A stretch of 64,000 bases of DNA from assembly GCF_014646255.1 (NCBI RefSeq), contig NZ_BMNC01000018.1, positions 1-64,000 on the forward strand, in the 5' to 3' direction. The notes beneath the pieces were generated by a model, which did not search any database, was not told where the DNA came from, and saw only the letters and a program-made list of their open reading frames with translations. Shown here one piece after another: positions 1 through 10,114 of the stretch. This DNA is from Lentzea pudingi (GTDB lineage Bacteria > Actinomycetota > Actinomycetes > Mycobacteriales > Pseudonocardiaceae). Every line of letters begins with the position of its first letter. Positions within the stretch are counted from its first letter, which is position 1. Position numbers and translations under genes: made by a program.

Positions 1-281
1 TCATATATTACTGGCTGTGTTTCGGCACGCTGTTGAGTTCTCAAAGAACACGCGCACACCGCAGCTAATCTCACGGAGAGATGTCGCTTCCGGGGCTGTG
101 TCGTACTTAAGCTTTGTGATTGAAACTTCCGACGCCCTGGCCTCTGAGCTCAGACGAGCTACCGGCTGGGTCTTCGTCGTTTCTAGATCACCCACTCTAC
201 CACACTCAGTGGAAGCTTGGTTCGTGATCTGTGTCGCGCTCCGTTCCGGTGTTCCCGGCCCGTTCCTCGCTGACATGGAGA
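1..281 (-). other. 5' leader of an rRNA operon running out of the left edge
   Basis: On the minus strand, positions 51-24 contain TTCTTTGAGAACTCAACAG, the conserved leader element found just upstream of 16S rRNA in actinomycetes, where it acts in processing and antitermination. The 16S gene itself would begin beyond position 1. A -10-like TAGAGT sits at 199-194 without a convincing -35 and could be a second, weaker promoter. I see no protein gene in 1-492; the open frames here have no ribosome binding site or family resemblance. Confidence 0.8.
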
Positions 282-310
282 AAGTTACACGCACGCCAAC
301 GCAGGGTCAA
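282..310 (-). promoter_or_regulatory. Putative main promoter of the rRNA operon
   Basis: Minus strand: -35 TTGACC at 310-305, a 17-base spacer and -10 TAACTT at 287-282. Transcription would start near 275 and run left through the rRNA leader. The match to the housekeeping sigma consensus is good and the position fits an rrn promoter. It was not tested. Confidence 0.65.
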
Positions 311-440
311 ATCGGGGGCACCGCACTCACCCACGGTTGAGAAACCGCAGGTCAGCGACCTCGTACAGGACCCTCCGACCACGCTATCCCACCCCAAACC
401 CGTGCACACTGTGACCGCGATCACACCAAGAAAGACCGAA

Positions 441-470
441 GGCCGCCGGTCCCAGGTGGGACCGGCGGCC
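441..470 (-). terminator. Terminator hairpin after tyrS
   Basis: This is a perfect 13-bp stem (441-453 with 458-470) and a 4-base loop, 23 bases beyond the tyrS stop codon. It lies between tyrS and the rrn promoter on the same strand, so it would separate the two transcripts. Confidence 0.8.
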
Positions 471-492
471 TCCGACAACCAGAACGTGCAGG

Positions 493-1779
493 TCAGAGCT
501 CTACCTGGACGCTCGCGTTGTTCCGCTTTCCGCGACGGAGCACCAGCCACTTGCCGTGGAGCAGGTCCGACGCCGCCGGCTTCCACTCCTCGTCGGTCAC
601 CTTCGCGTTGTTCACGTAGGCACCGCCCTCGTTGACCGTCCGCCGCGCGGCGCCCCGGCTCTCGGCCAGGCCCGACGCGATCAGCAGGTCGACGATCGTG
701 GGCTCGTCCGCCAGCCGCACCTGCCCCTTGGGTGCCTCGGCGAGCGCCGCTTCCAGCACCGGCGCGTCGAGGTCGCGCAGCTCGCCCCGGCCGAACAGGG
801 CCGACGACGCGAGGATGACCTGCTGCGTCGCGCGCTCCCCGTGCACCAGGTCAGTGAACTCCTGCGCGAGACGCTTCTGCGCGGCCCTCTGGTGCGGGGC
901 CTCCGCGGTCTGCTTCTCCAGCTCGTCGAGCTCCTCACGGGTGAGGAACGTGAACAGCCGCAGGTAGTTGAGCACCGTGACGTCGTCGACGTTCACGAAG
1001 TACTGGTACCAGGCGTACGGCGAGGTCATCTCCGGGTCGAGCCACACGCTGCCGCCACCGGTGGACTTGCCGAACTTGCGGCCCTCGGCGTCGGTGACCA
1101 GCGGCGCGGTCAGGGCGTGCACGTGCTTGCCCTCGACCCGGCGGATCAGGTCGACGCCGCCGACGATGTTGCCCCACTGGTCCGAGCCGCCGACCTGCAG
1201 CGCGGTGCCGTACTTGCGGTGGAGCTCGAGGTAGTCGTTCGACTGCAGCAGCAGGTAGCTGAACTCGGTGTACGACATGCCGTCGCCCTCGAGGCGGCGC
1301 TTCACCGTCTCCCGGGACAGCATGACGTTGATCGAGAAGTGCTTGCCGACGTCGCGCAGGAACTCGAGCGCGCTGACCTGGCCGGTCCAGTCGAGGTTGT
1401 TCTCGACGACCGCACCCGTGGGCGAGTCGTCGAAGTCGACGAACCGCTCCAGCTGGCCGCGGATCCGGTCGGCCCACTCGGCGACGGTGTCCAGCGAGTT
1501 CATCGTGCGCTCACCGGTGTCGCGCGGGTCGCCGATCATGCCCGTCGCCCCGCCCGCCAGCACGATGGGCCGGTGACCGGCCTTCTGGAAGCGCCTGAGC
1601 ATGAGCAACGGGACCATGTTGCCCGCGTGCAGCGACTTCGCCGTCGGGTCGAAACCGCAATAGAGGGTGAGCGGGCCGGCGTCCAGGTCCTTCCGGAGTG
1701 CGTCGAGGTCGGTGGACGTCGCGATCAGGCCGCGCCAGGCAAGTTCGTCAAGGATGTGCTCGCTCACGGCACTCATCAT
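493..1779 (-). CDS. tyrS: Tyrosyl-tRNA synthetase
   Basis: Class I aminoacyl-tRNA synthetase that charges tRNA-Tyr in the cytoplasm. Seen: the HIGH-type motif HAGN (about 51-54), the tyrosine pocket QVGGSDQWGN (195-204), the KMSKS-type motif KFGKS (235-239) and a C-terminal S4-like RNA-binding segment from about 360. At 428 residues it is a normal bacterial length. The start is ambiguous. Two ATG codons (1779, 1776) sit directly against an AGGGG, while GTG at 1767 has better spacing from it. It is monocistronic, with a terminator at 441-470. Next to mpg, it keeps the gene order known in mycobacteria, with the TIR genes and a small membrane gene inserted between them. Confidence 0.97.
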   Translation of the reverse strand: MMSAVSEHILDELAWRGLIATSTDLDALRKDLDAGPLTLYCGFDPTAKSLHAGNMVPLLMLRRFQKAGHRPIVLAGGATGMIGDPRDTGERTMNSLDTVAEWADRIRGQLERFVDFDDSPTGAVVENNLDWTGQVSALEFLRDVGKHFSINVMLSRETVKRRLEGDGMSYTEFSYLLLQSNDYLELHRKYGTALQVGGSDQWGNIVGGVDLIRRVEGKHVHALTAPLVTDAEGRKFGKSTGGGSVWLDPEMTSPYAWYQYFVNVDDVTVLNYLRLFTFLTREELDELEKQTAEAPHQRAAQKRLAQEFTDLVHGERATQQVILASSALFGRGELRDLDAPVLEAALAEAPKGQVRLADEPTIVDLLIASGLAESRGAARRTVNEGGAYVNNAKVTDEEWKPAASDLLHGKWLVLRRGKRNNASVQVEL

Positions 1780-1835
1780 CCCCTACCTGGTCCAACGGGT
1801 TTCGACCCGGTATGCGGACGGGTACGTCCGAGGGC

Positions 1836-2297
1836 ATGACGGATCCTCGCGATGCGGAGTTACGGCGGCCCACTGAACGCATGCCGCGCGTGACCGAGAC
1901 ACACATGCCGCGTGTGAACGAGCCGGTGGTCGAGGAGGTGGTCGAGCGCGACGCCGACTACCGCAGGTTGCGGACGGTGCGGACCGTCTGCGCGATCATC
2001 GACATCGTGTGCTGGACGTTCGCCATCGTCCTGCTGGTGCACATCTTCCTGGTGATCGCCGGCGCGAACGCCACCAACGGGTTCTTCCAGTTCGTCGCGG
2101 GCTGGGCGGACGGGATCACCCTCGGCCTCGACGGCCTCTTCACCCCGGACAACGCCTCCGTGGCGACGCTCCTCAACGAGGGCTTGGCAGCTCTCTTGTG
2201 GTTGGTCATCGGAGCGTTGCTCACCAACCTGATCACCCGTGTGGCTCTGCCTTCTGGCCACCGACGGGCCTGGTACCGCAGGACCGTCAGGCCGTAA
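1836..2297 (+). CDS. Small membrane protein, YggT-like
   Basis: 153 residues. A charged N-terminal tail of about 45 residues precedes two predicted membrane helices (about 52-75 and 115-140). These are separated by a loop that ends in a Gly/Leu-rich FTP segment like the loop of YggT-family proteins. Function is unknown; YggT proteins are linked to membrane or osmotic physiology in some bacteria. The start was chosen at ATG 1836 because GAGGG lies 5 bases upstream. It is divergent from tyrS and ends 10 bases before the first TIR gene, so all three could be co-transcribed. The family call is tentative. Confidence 0.6.
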   Translation: MTDPRDAELRRPTERMPRVTETHMPRVNEPVVEEVVERDADYRRLRTVRTVCAIIDIVCWTFAIVLLVHIFLVIAGANATNGFFQFVAGWADGITLGLDGLFTPDNASVATLLNEGLAALLWLVIGALLTNLITRVALPSGHRRAWYRRTVRP

Positions 2298-2307
2298 GAA
2301 TGGCGGG

Positions 2308-3348
2308 GTGGCCGAGTACGAGTTCGACGTCGCCCTGTCCTATGCCGGGGAGGACCAGGATCTGGTCCTCCCCGTCGTCGCGCTGCTGAAGGACCTCGGG
2401 GTCGAGCTCTTCCACAGCTTGGACCGCGAGGCCGAGATGTGGGGCCTGCCCCTGGTGGAGTACTTCTCCGACGCCTTCACCAAGCGCGCGCGGTACGTGC
2501 TGCTGTTCAGTTCGCGGCACTACGTCGACAAGTGGTCGAGGTTGCAGCACCGGGCCGCGCTCGGGCGTGCGCTGGAGCAGCACTCGGAGTACGTGCTGCC
2601 GATCCGGATCGACGACACCGAGGTGCCCGGTCTCTCCCCGCACGTCGGGTACCTCGACCTGCGCGTCCACGACGCGGCGACGATCGCGGACGCCGTCGTG
2701 CAGAAGCTCGCCCAGCACCGCGCCGAGTTCAGCCCGACGACCCCGATCACGCCGCGGTCGGTGGCCGCGCTGGCACGGGAGAAGCCACGCGGCTGGGAGT
2801 ACCTGCTCTACGCGACCGTTGTCGCACAAGGACTTTCCGACCTGCAGCAGAAGTACCGCGAACACTTCCTGCGCTACTCGCCGCGCAACGGCACCGTCGA
2901 GCACGGCAACGGCATCGGCCTGATCCGCGACCGCAACGTGCTGCTGGGCGAGATCATCAAGGTCGCCGTCGACTCGGTCTTCACCTCGGCCACCCAGGAG
3001 GCCGCGTTCGGCAGGCCCGGCGAGGCGGGCGACGCGGACCGGATCGTGCACCTCGGCGAGCTGTTCGTGCGGACGTTCGACGAGATCCTCGACTGGGCGC
3101 GCACCATCCACGGGACCAGCTACGCCGACGAACACGCCCGCGCCGCCGCTCGGGTGCAGGCGCGCTTCGCCGATCGGCAGCTGGAGGCGATGCACGACGT
3201 CGCCCAGGACCTGAGCCACGTGGCGGGCACGCTGGTCGAGCGGCTGGCGGCCGGGGAGCACATCGACATGACGGTGCCGCTGGTGTTCGAGGTGGAGCCG
3301 GCGCTGGAGCTGGAGTTCACGACCGCGCTGGAGAAGCTCTCACGGTGA
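2308..3348 (+). CDS. TIR-domain protein, first paralogue (degenerate active site)
   Basis: 346 residues from GTG 2308. An N-terminal TIR domain of the bacterial TIR_2 type (about 1-135: AGED near 13-16, LLFSSRHY near 65-72) is followed by an all-alpha region of about 200 residues. That region is shared only with the neighbouring paralogue (landmarks PRNG, ILDWAR, TLVERLAAGE). Bacterial TIR domains usually cleave or cyclise NAD+ and often act in anti-phage immunity. Here the position four residues after the conserved Trp (W76), normally the catalytic Glu, is Q80, and the upstream Tyr-Asp is replaced by His-Ser (36-37). The domain is therefore probably inactive or altered. It lies 25 bases before the second copy; the translation-start regions of both genes are nearly identical, which indicates tandem duplication. 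Confidence 0.85.
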   Translation: MAEYEFDVALSYAGEDQDLVLPVVALLKDLGVELFHSLDREAEMWGLPLVEYFSDAFTKRARYVLLFSSRHYVDKWSRLQHRAALGRALEQHSEYVLPIRIDDTEVPGLSPHVGYLDLRVHDAATIADAVVQKLAQHRAEFSPTTPITPRSVAALAREKPRGWEYLLYATVVAQGLSDLQQKYREHFLRYSPRNGTVEHGNGIGLIRDRNVLLGEIIKVAVDSVFTSATQEAAFGRPGEAGDADRIVHLGELFVRTFDEILDWARTIHGTSYADEHARAAARVQARFADRQLEAMHDVAQDLSHVAGTLVERLAAGEHIDMTVPLVFEVEPALELEFTTALEKLSR

Positions 3349-3373
3349 CGCGGGCGGAAGGCAGAATGGCGCG

Positions 3374-4435
3374 GTGCCGGAGTACGAGTTCGACATCGCG
3401 CCGTCATTCGCTGGAGAAGACAGGGCCAAGGTGCTGCCTGTCGTGCGGCGGCTGGAGGAGCTCGGCGTCAGCGTGTTCTACGACGAGGACCGCGTCGCCG
3501 AGTTGTGGGGCGTCAACCTGGTCGACCACCTGCCTGAGGTGTACGGCAAGCGAGTCCGGTTCGTGCTGCTCTTCGCGTCGAAGCACTACGTCGAGAAGAA
3601 GTGGACCAGGATCGAGCGCCAAGCCGCGCAAGCACGCGCGCTCGACGAGGCGGAGGCCTACCTGCTCCCGATCCGGGTCGATGACACCGAAGTGCCCGGT
3701 CTGCCGCCGACCATCGCATACCTCGACCTGCGCAAGCACAGCGTGGACGACGTGGCCGCCGCGGTGCTGCGGAAACTGGGCCGGTCGCTCCCGGCGCGGG
3801 CGGCGTTCATCACCAAGGCTCCGCGCACTCCGAGCGACGTCGACGCGCTGCTGGTGGAACGACCTCCGGCATGGCCATACCTGCTGTTCGCGGGCGTTCT
3901 CTTCCAGGGTGTCGACGCGCTGGAAGCGAAGTTCCGGGATCACCTCGCTGGATACGCGCCCCGCAACGGCTCCGTCGTCGACGTGCTCGACCTGTCGGCG
4001 TTCCGGCACAGGCACGCCATGCTGGCAGCGATCACCGATTCGGTGGAGAGGATCCTCTCGCCTGAAAGGCGACTCGTGACGTTCGGTCTGCCCGGTGACA
4101 CCCAGAACCTGAACCCGGACGAAGTCGTCCACACCGCCCGACGGCTGGTGCAGTTGTACGAGGAACTGCTCGACTGGGCACGAGAGGTCCGGGGCACCAC
4201 GTACGTCTACGAGCAGGTGAGCAAGGTCGCCGGTCTGCAGGCACGCGTCGCGGACGGCCCGATCACCGCGACGCGCAAGCTCGCCGCCGATTTCCTGATG
4301 CTCGCCGACACACTGGTGGAGCGCCTCACCGCAGGCGAGGACGTGGACTACGAGTTCAGCCTGACGTTCACGATCGATCCGCAGCTCAGCAAGGCGTTGG
4401 ACGACGCGATCGAGCAGGTCATGCGCTCTTGGTAG
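3374..4435 (+). CDS. TIR-domain protein, second paralogue (intact catalytic Glu)
   Basis: 353 residues from GTG 3374. The architecture matches the preceding gene: TIR domain (about 1-135), then a helical domain with the same PRNG, LLDWAR and TLVERLTAGE landmarks. Unlike its partner it keeps Tyr-Asp at 36-37 and Glu at W77+4 (E81), the position of the catalytic Glu in TIR NADases. An NAD-consuming effector is plausible, with the other copy as regulatory or structural partner. No adjacent SMODS, Thoeris ThsA, Argonaute or nuclease gene was seen. The last 17 bases overlap the 3' end of the opposing mpg gene. Confidence 0.85.
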   Translation: MPEYEFDIAPSFAGEDRAKVLPVVRRLEELGVSVFYDEDRVAELWGVNLVDHLPEVYGKRVRFVLLFASKHYVEKKWTRIERQAAQARALDEAEAYLLPIRVDDTEVPGLPPTIAYLDLRKHSVDDVAAAVLRKLGRSLPARAAFITKAPRTPSDVDALLVERPPAWPYLLFAGVLFQGVDALEAKFRDHLAGYAPRNGSVVDVLDLSAFRHRHAMLAAITDSVERILSPERRLVTFGLPGDTQNLNPDEVVHTARRLVQLYEELLDWAREVRGTTYVYEQVSKVAGLQARVADGPITATRKLAADFLMLADTLVERLTAGEDVDYEFSLTFTIDPQLSKALDDAIEQVMRSW

Positions 4436-5027
4436 GGCGCCGTTTCCCGCCGCGTTTGTAGGTCGACACCGCCGGCGAGTCGATCCAGAACCGCCACGGC
4501 ACGTCCATCGCCACCGCGACACCAACGCGTGGCCCCGCGTGCACCTTCGTGACCGGTTCACCCGCGTAGAGACGCACGGGCGAGGAAGCAGAGGTCAGGT
4601 CAAGACCGTTCGACGAGCGATCGAGCCCGAGGACCTTGCACAGCCGTGCGGGCCCCTTGCCCAGTTCGGCGGCAGAACGTGATGCAGGGCGGCGAGAGAA
4701 GGCGACGTCCTCACCGGAGACGACTTCGCCCGCGCGCAACAGCACCGCACCGGGCACGCCGTCGGTCAGCGTCACGACGTTGGCGCAGAAGTGCATGCCG
4801 TAGACGAAGTAGACGTACAGGAACCCGGCCGGGCCGAACATGACCTCGTTGCGCGGGGTCATGCCTCGGTAGCAGTGCGACGCCGGGTCGTCGCCGCCCC
4901 GGTACGCCTCAACCTCGACGATGCGCACGCGCACACCGCCTGCCTCCAGGTAGGACCCGAGGAGGAGCCGGGACGCGTCGACCGGGTCGACGGCCAGCTC
5001 CTCCTGGGTCAGCAGCCTAGAACTCAC
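4419..5027 (-). CDS. mpg: DNA-3-methyladenine glycosylase (Aag/MPG family)
   Basis: Base-excision repair enzyme that removes alkylated purines. Seen: the MPG core with EVEAYRG (catalytic Glu about 40), SHCYRGMTPRN just after it, and the FGPAGFLYVYFVYGMHFC strand region. About 202 residues. The start was taken as GTG 5027 because it overlaps the argH stop codon (translational coupling), although the frame stays open to 5075 inside argH. It would be the last gene of the arginine transcript. Mycobacteria also keep mpg close to argH and tyrS. Confidence 0.93.
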   Translation of the reverse strand: MSSRLLTQEELAVDPVDASRLLLGSYLEAGGVRVRIVEVEAYRGGDDPASHCYRGMTPRNEVMFGPAGFLYVYFVYGMHFCANVVTLTDGVPGAVLLRAGEVVSGEDVAFSRRPASRSAAELGKGPARLCKVLGLDRSSNGLDLTSASSPVRLYAGEPVTKVHAGPRVGVAVAMDVPWRFWIDSPAVSTYKRGGKRRPTKSA

Positions 5028-6408
5028 GCGCGGAAGCAGCCTTCGCGACGAGTGCGTCCAGCTGTTCGCGGACACGGACCGGGGCGGTGCCGCCGTGGGC
5101 GTCGCGCGAGGCGATCGAGCCCTCCACGGTCAGCACCGAACGGACCTCGGCGGTCAGGGAGGGCGAGATCGCGAGGAACTCCTCGTCGGTCAGGTCCTCC
5201 AGGCCGACGCCGCGGGACTCGGCCGCGCGGACGCACGCTCCGGCGGCCTCGTGCGCCACGCGGAACGGGACGCCTTGGCGCACAAGCCATTCCGCGATGT
5301 CCGTGGCGAGGGTGAAGCCGGCCGGAGCCAGTGACGCCATGCGGTCGACGTCGAAGCGAAGCGTCGCCACCATGCCCGCGAACGCCGGGAGCAGGAGCTC
5401 CAGCTGCTCGACGCCGTCGAACAGAGGTTCCTTGTCCTCCTGCAGGTCGCGGTTGTACGCCAGCGGCTGCGCCTTCAGCGTCGCGAGCAGACCCGCGAGG
5501 TTGCCGATGAGGCGGCCCGACTTGCCGCGCGCCAGTTCGGCGACGTCCGGGTTCTTCTTCTGCGGCATGATCGAGCTGCCGGTGGACCACGCGTCGTCGA
5601 GCACCGCGAAGCGGAACTCGGCCGTCGTCCAGATGATGATCTCCTCGGCCACGCGGGAGAGGTTCACGCTGATCATGGCCAGCACGAACGCGATCTCGGC
5701 GGCGAAGTCGCGCGAGGCGGTGCCGTCGATCGAGTTCTCGACCGGGGCGTAGAAGCCCAGGTCCGCGGCCACCTTCGCCGGGTCCAGGCCGAGCGACGAA
5801 CCGGCGAGCGCGCCCGAGCCGTACGGGGAGAAGCCCGCGCGCTTGTCCCAGTCGTGCAGGCGGTCGACGTCGCGCAGCAACGCGTGGGCGTGCGCGAGCA
5901 GGTGGTGCGAGAGCAGCACGGGCTGTGCGGACTGCAGGTGCGTGCGGCCCGGCATGACGGCGCCGAAGTGCGTCTCGGACTGCGCGGCCAGGGCGTCGAC
6001 GACGTCCAACACACCGGCGGCCACGCGACGGGCCGCGTCGCGCAGCCACATCCGGAACAGCGTCGCGACCTGGTCGTTGCGGGAACGGCCGGCGCGCAGC
6101 TTGCCGCCCAGCTCGGTGCCGGCGCGGTCGATCAGGCCCCGCTCCAGCGCCGTGTGGACGTCCTCGTCCTCCAGCACCGGGGTGAACGCGCCGGACTCGA
6201 CGTCGGCGAGCAGCTCGTCGAGCGCCTTCTGCATGCCGGCGAGCTCCTCGTCCGACAACAGCCCCGCGGCGTGCAGCACACGGGCGTGCGCGCGCGAGCC
6301 CGCGATGTCGTACGGCGCGAGCCGCCAATCGAAGTGCGTCGACAACGACAGCCGCGCCATCGCCTCGGCCGGTCCCGACTCGAACCGGCCACCCCACAAA
6401 GAACTCAT
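5017..6408 (-). CDS. argH: Argininosuccinate lyase
   Basis: Last step of arginine synthesis: cleaves argininosuccinate to arginine and fumarate. 463 residues from ATG 6408; a TTG three codons upstream is less likely. Seen: N-terminal LWGGRF, AGRSRNDQVAT (106-116), and the fumarate-lyase signature GSSIMPQKKNPD (277-288), whose Ser is the catalytic base in the family. It follows the 88-codon unknown gene by 12 bases and overlaps mpg by 11. argG, normally just upstream, is absent here. Confidence 0.97.
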   Translation of the reverse strand: MSSLWGGRFESGPAEAMARLSLSTHFDWRLAPYDIAGSRAHARVLHAAGLLSDEELAGMQKALDELLADVESGAFTPVLEDEDVHTALERGLIDRAGTELGGKLRAGRSRNDQVATLFRMWLRDAARRVAAGVLDVVDALAAQSETHFGAVMPGRTHLQSAQPVLLSHHLLAHAHALLRDVDRLHDWDKRAGFSPYGSGALAGSSLGLDPAKVAADLGFYAPVENSIDGTASRDFAAEIAFVLAMISVNLSRVAEEIIIWTTAEFRFAVLDDAWSTGSSIMPQKKNPDVAELARGKSGRLIGNLAGLLATLKAQPLAYNRDLQEDKEPLFDGVEQLELLLPAFAGMVATLRFDVDRMASLAPAGFTLATDIAEWLVRQGVPFRVAHEAAGACVRAAESRGVGLEDLTDEEFLAISPSLTAEVRSVLTVEGSIASRDAHGGTAPVRVREQLDALVAKAASAREF

Positions 6409-6420
6409 TGCACGCAACTC

Positions 6421-6687
6421 TCAGCTAGCGAAGTCGTAGAGCGATTCTTCCGAACGGGCGACCAGCCCGACGACGCGCCCCTCGTACAGCGCGACGTCGA
6501 CCTCGCCGGAACCCGACGGCAATGCCATCCGCGCGACGCGCAGCGCGACCGTGCCCAGGCTGGACCTGACCACGCCGGCGCGGAAGTTGAGCTCGCGGAC
6601 AGCCTCGGCGACGGAGACGGTCTCGCCGTCCACCGCCACGGCCACGCCCGCGTCGAACGTCAGAACGGCGTGCACGGGCTCATTCAT
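6421..6687 (-). CDS. Conserved-looking small protein between argR and argH
   Basis: 88 residues from ATG 6687, which overlaps the argR stop by 8 bases. I do not recognise the family. It is acidic and lacks Cys, a signal sequence and membrane segments. Alternating beta-like stretches (AVLTFDAGVAVAV, EVDVALYEGRVVGLVARS) suggest a small beta-rich domain. It sits exactly where argG stands in mycobacterial operons, but is far too short to be argG and shows none of its ATP-binding motifs. Translational coupling to argR and codon use like its neighbours argue that it is real. Confidence 0.7.
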   Translation of the reverse strand: MNEPVHAVLTFDAGVAVAVDGETVSVAEAVRELNFRAGVVRSSLGTVALRVARMALPSGSGEVDVALYEGRVVGLVARSEESLYDFAS

Positions 6688-7165
6688 CGACGTCGCCCGA
6701 GGCGAGCGCGGTGATCCGGTCGGCGAGCTCGGCACCGGTCATCGGTTCGCGGGCCACGACGAGGATCGTGTCGTCCCCCGCGATCGTGCCGACCACCTCG
6801 TGCAACGCGGCGCGGTCCAACGCCGAGGCCAGGAACTGCGCGGCGCCGGGCGGAGTCCGCAGCACCGCGAGGTTTCCGGAGAAGTCCGTCGACACCAGCA
6901 GTTCGCCCAGCACGCGGACCAGGCGCGTGGTGCCGCCCTGGACGCCGCGCACGGGGCTGCCGTCTTCCGGGATCACGTAGATCGGCGCACCGCCGTCGGG
7001 GCCGCGCAGCTTGACCGCGCCCAGCTCGTCGAGGTCGCGCGACAACGTGGCCTGCGTGACGTCGATGCCTTCAGCCGCAAGCAGTTTCGCGAGCTCGGAC
7101 TGGCTGCGCACGGCCTGATGCGACACCATCTCGACTATGCGGCCCTGACGGGCGGTGCGGGTCAT
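6680..7165 (-). CDS. argR: Arginine repressor
   Basis: 161 residues. An N-terminal winged helix-turn-helix (about 1-70; SQSELAKLLAAEGIDVTQAT then LSRDLDELGAVKL) binds ARG boxes. The C-terminal hexamerisation and arginine-binding domain carries GTIAGDDTILVVAR, with the paired Asp residues that bind arginine in the family. The start ATG overlaps the argF stop by 4 bases. It is expected to repress this operon through the box before argC. Confidence 0.95.
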   Translation of the reverse strand: MTRTARQGRIVEMVSHQAVRSQSELAKLLAAEGIDVTQATLSRDLDELGAVKLRGPDGGAPIYVIPEDGSPVRGVQGGTTRLVRVLGELLVSTDFSGNLAVLRTPPGAAQFLASALDRAALHEVVGTIAGDDTILVVAREPMTGAELADRITALASGDVDE

Positions 7166-8090
7166 GACGACTGCTCCAGCAACCAGACGAGCAACGCCTT
7201 CTGCGCGTGCAACCGGTTCTCCGCTTCCTGCCACACGAGCGACTGCGGGCCGTCGAGCACCTCGTCGGTGATCTCCCAGCCGCGGTGCGCGGGCAGGCAG
7301 TGCAGCACCGTCGAGTCGGGCTTTCCGGTCGCGGCCAGCAAAGCGGCGTTCACCTGGTACGGGCGGAACGGGCCGACGCGGTCCTTGCCGTCGTTCTCCT
7401 GCCCCATCGACGTCCAGGTGTCGGTGACCAGCACGTCCGAGCCGTCGACCGACGCCTGCGGGTCGCTGGTCAACGTCACCGAACCACCGGTCTCGGCGGC
7501 GCGCTTCTTCGCGTCCTCCAGGAGCTGGGTGTTCGGCACGAAACCGGCGGGCGCGCCGATGCGGACGTGCATACCGGCCGTGGCACCACCGAGCATCAGC
7601 GAGTGCGACATGTTGTTGGCGCCGTCGCCCAGGTACGTCAGCGTCAGACCCGCCAGCTTGCCGTAACGGCGGCGGATCGTCTGCAGGTCCGCGAGCACCT
7701 GGCACGGGTGGAACTCGTCGGTCAGCGCGTTGACGACCGGAATGCGCGACACGGAGGCCATCGCCTCCATGCGGGCCTGCGCGAACGTCCGCCACACCAC
7801 GGCGTCGACGTAGCCGGACAGGATCCGCGAGGTGTCCTCGATCGTCTCCTCGCGGCCCAGCTGCATCGACCGGCCGTCGATGATCACCGGGTTGCCGCCG
7901 AGCTGCGCGATGCCGACCTCGAACGAGAGCCGGGTGCGCGTGGAGTTCTTCTCGAAGATCACGGCGACGGACTTGGGGCCCGCCAGCGGCTTCGCGGTGA
8001 ACCGGTCCGCCTTGTACGCGTCCGCGAGGTCGAGGACGGCCGCCTGCTCCTCGGTGGACAGGTCGTCGTCGCGCAGGAAGTGCCTCGGGC

Positions 8091-8094
<4 letters not shown>
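7162..8094 (-). CDS. argF: Ornithine carbamoyltransferase
   Basis: Makes citrulline from ornithine and carbamoyl phosphate. 310 residues from GTG 8094, which overlaps the argD stop by 4 bases. Seen: the carbamoyl-phosphate loop STRTR (51-55), HPCQ (129-132), the ornithine-loop region with GENDG-like sequence around 230, and HCLPAHRG near 265 with the reactive Cys. All hallmark residues are present. Confidence 0.97.
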
Positions 8095-9244
<1,150 letters not shown>

Positions 9245-9248
<4 letters not shown>

Positions 9249-10114
9249 TTGTCCCCCAAGACCATCGTTCCGACGCCTTCAGTGGTGAAGACTTCGAGCA
9301 GAACACTGTGGGCCAGCCGGCCGTCAATCACGTGCGCCTGCGGGACCCCGCCGCGCACCGCGCGCAGGCAGGCCTCCATCTTCGGCACCATGCCGCTTTC
9401 CAGGTCCGGCAGGATCTTCTCCAGCTCGGAGGCGCGGATCTGGTTCAGCAGCGACGAGCGGTCCGGCCAGTTCGCGTAGAGACCCTCGACGTCCGTGAGC
9501 ACGACGAGCTTCTCCGCGCCGAGAGCGACCGCGAGAGCGCCGGCCGCCGTGTCCGCGTTCACGTTGTGCGGCACGCCGTGGATGTCCGGCGCGACCGACG
9601 ACACGACCGGGATGCGGCCCGCGCGCACGATGTCGAGCACCGCGTCCGGGTTCACCTCGGTGATGTCGCCGACGAGACCGATGTCGACCTCCTCGCCGTC
9701 GACCAGGGCACCGCGGCGCGTCGCCGTGAACAGGTGCGCGTCCTCGCCGGAGATGCCGACGGCGTAGGGACCGTGCTGGTTGATCAGGCCGACGAGCTCA
9801 CGCCCGACCTGCCCGACCAGGACCATCCGCACGACGTCCATGGCCTCGGGCGTCGTGACGCGCAGGCCGCCGCGGAACTCGCTGTGGATGCCGAGCTTGT
9901 CGAGCATCGACTTGATCTGCGGGCCGCCGCCGTGCACGACGACCGGGCGCAGGCCGCACAGCCGCAGGAACACCATGTCCTCGGCGAACGCCTTCTTCAG
10001 CTCGTCGTCGACCATGGCGTTGCCGCCGTACTTGACGACCACGAGCGCGCCGCGGAAACGCTCCAGCCACGGCAGCGCTTCGACGAGGACCGCTGCTTTC
10101 TCTTGTGCGTTCAT
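9245..10114 (-). CDS. argB: Acetylglutamate kinase
   Basis: Phosphorylates N-acetylglutamate, the arginine-controlled step in many actinomycetes. 289 residues. Seen: the amino-acid-kinase N-terminal VKYGGNAM, the substrate-site VVHGGGPQI, NVNADTAAGALA, and the nucleotide-site LTDVEGLYANW. An N-terminal extension of about 25 residues before the kinase core is the kind found in hexameric, arginine-inhibited forms. The ATG overlaps the argJ stop (ATGA). Confidence 0.97.

Noticed and set aside
11..340. Protein-coding frames in the rRNA leader region
   Set aside because: Overlap the rrn leader and promoter; no family resemblance.
2439..4079. Long alternative frame across both TIR genes
   Set aside because: Arg/Ala-rich frame-shifted reading of the TIR genes without domain sequence.
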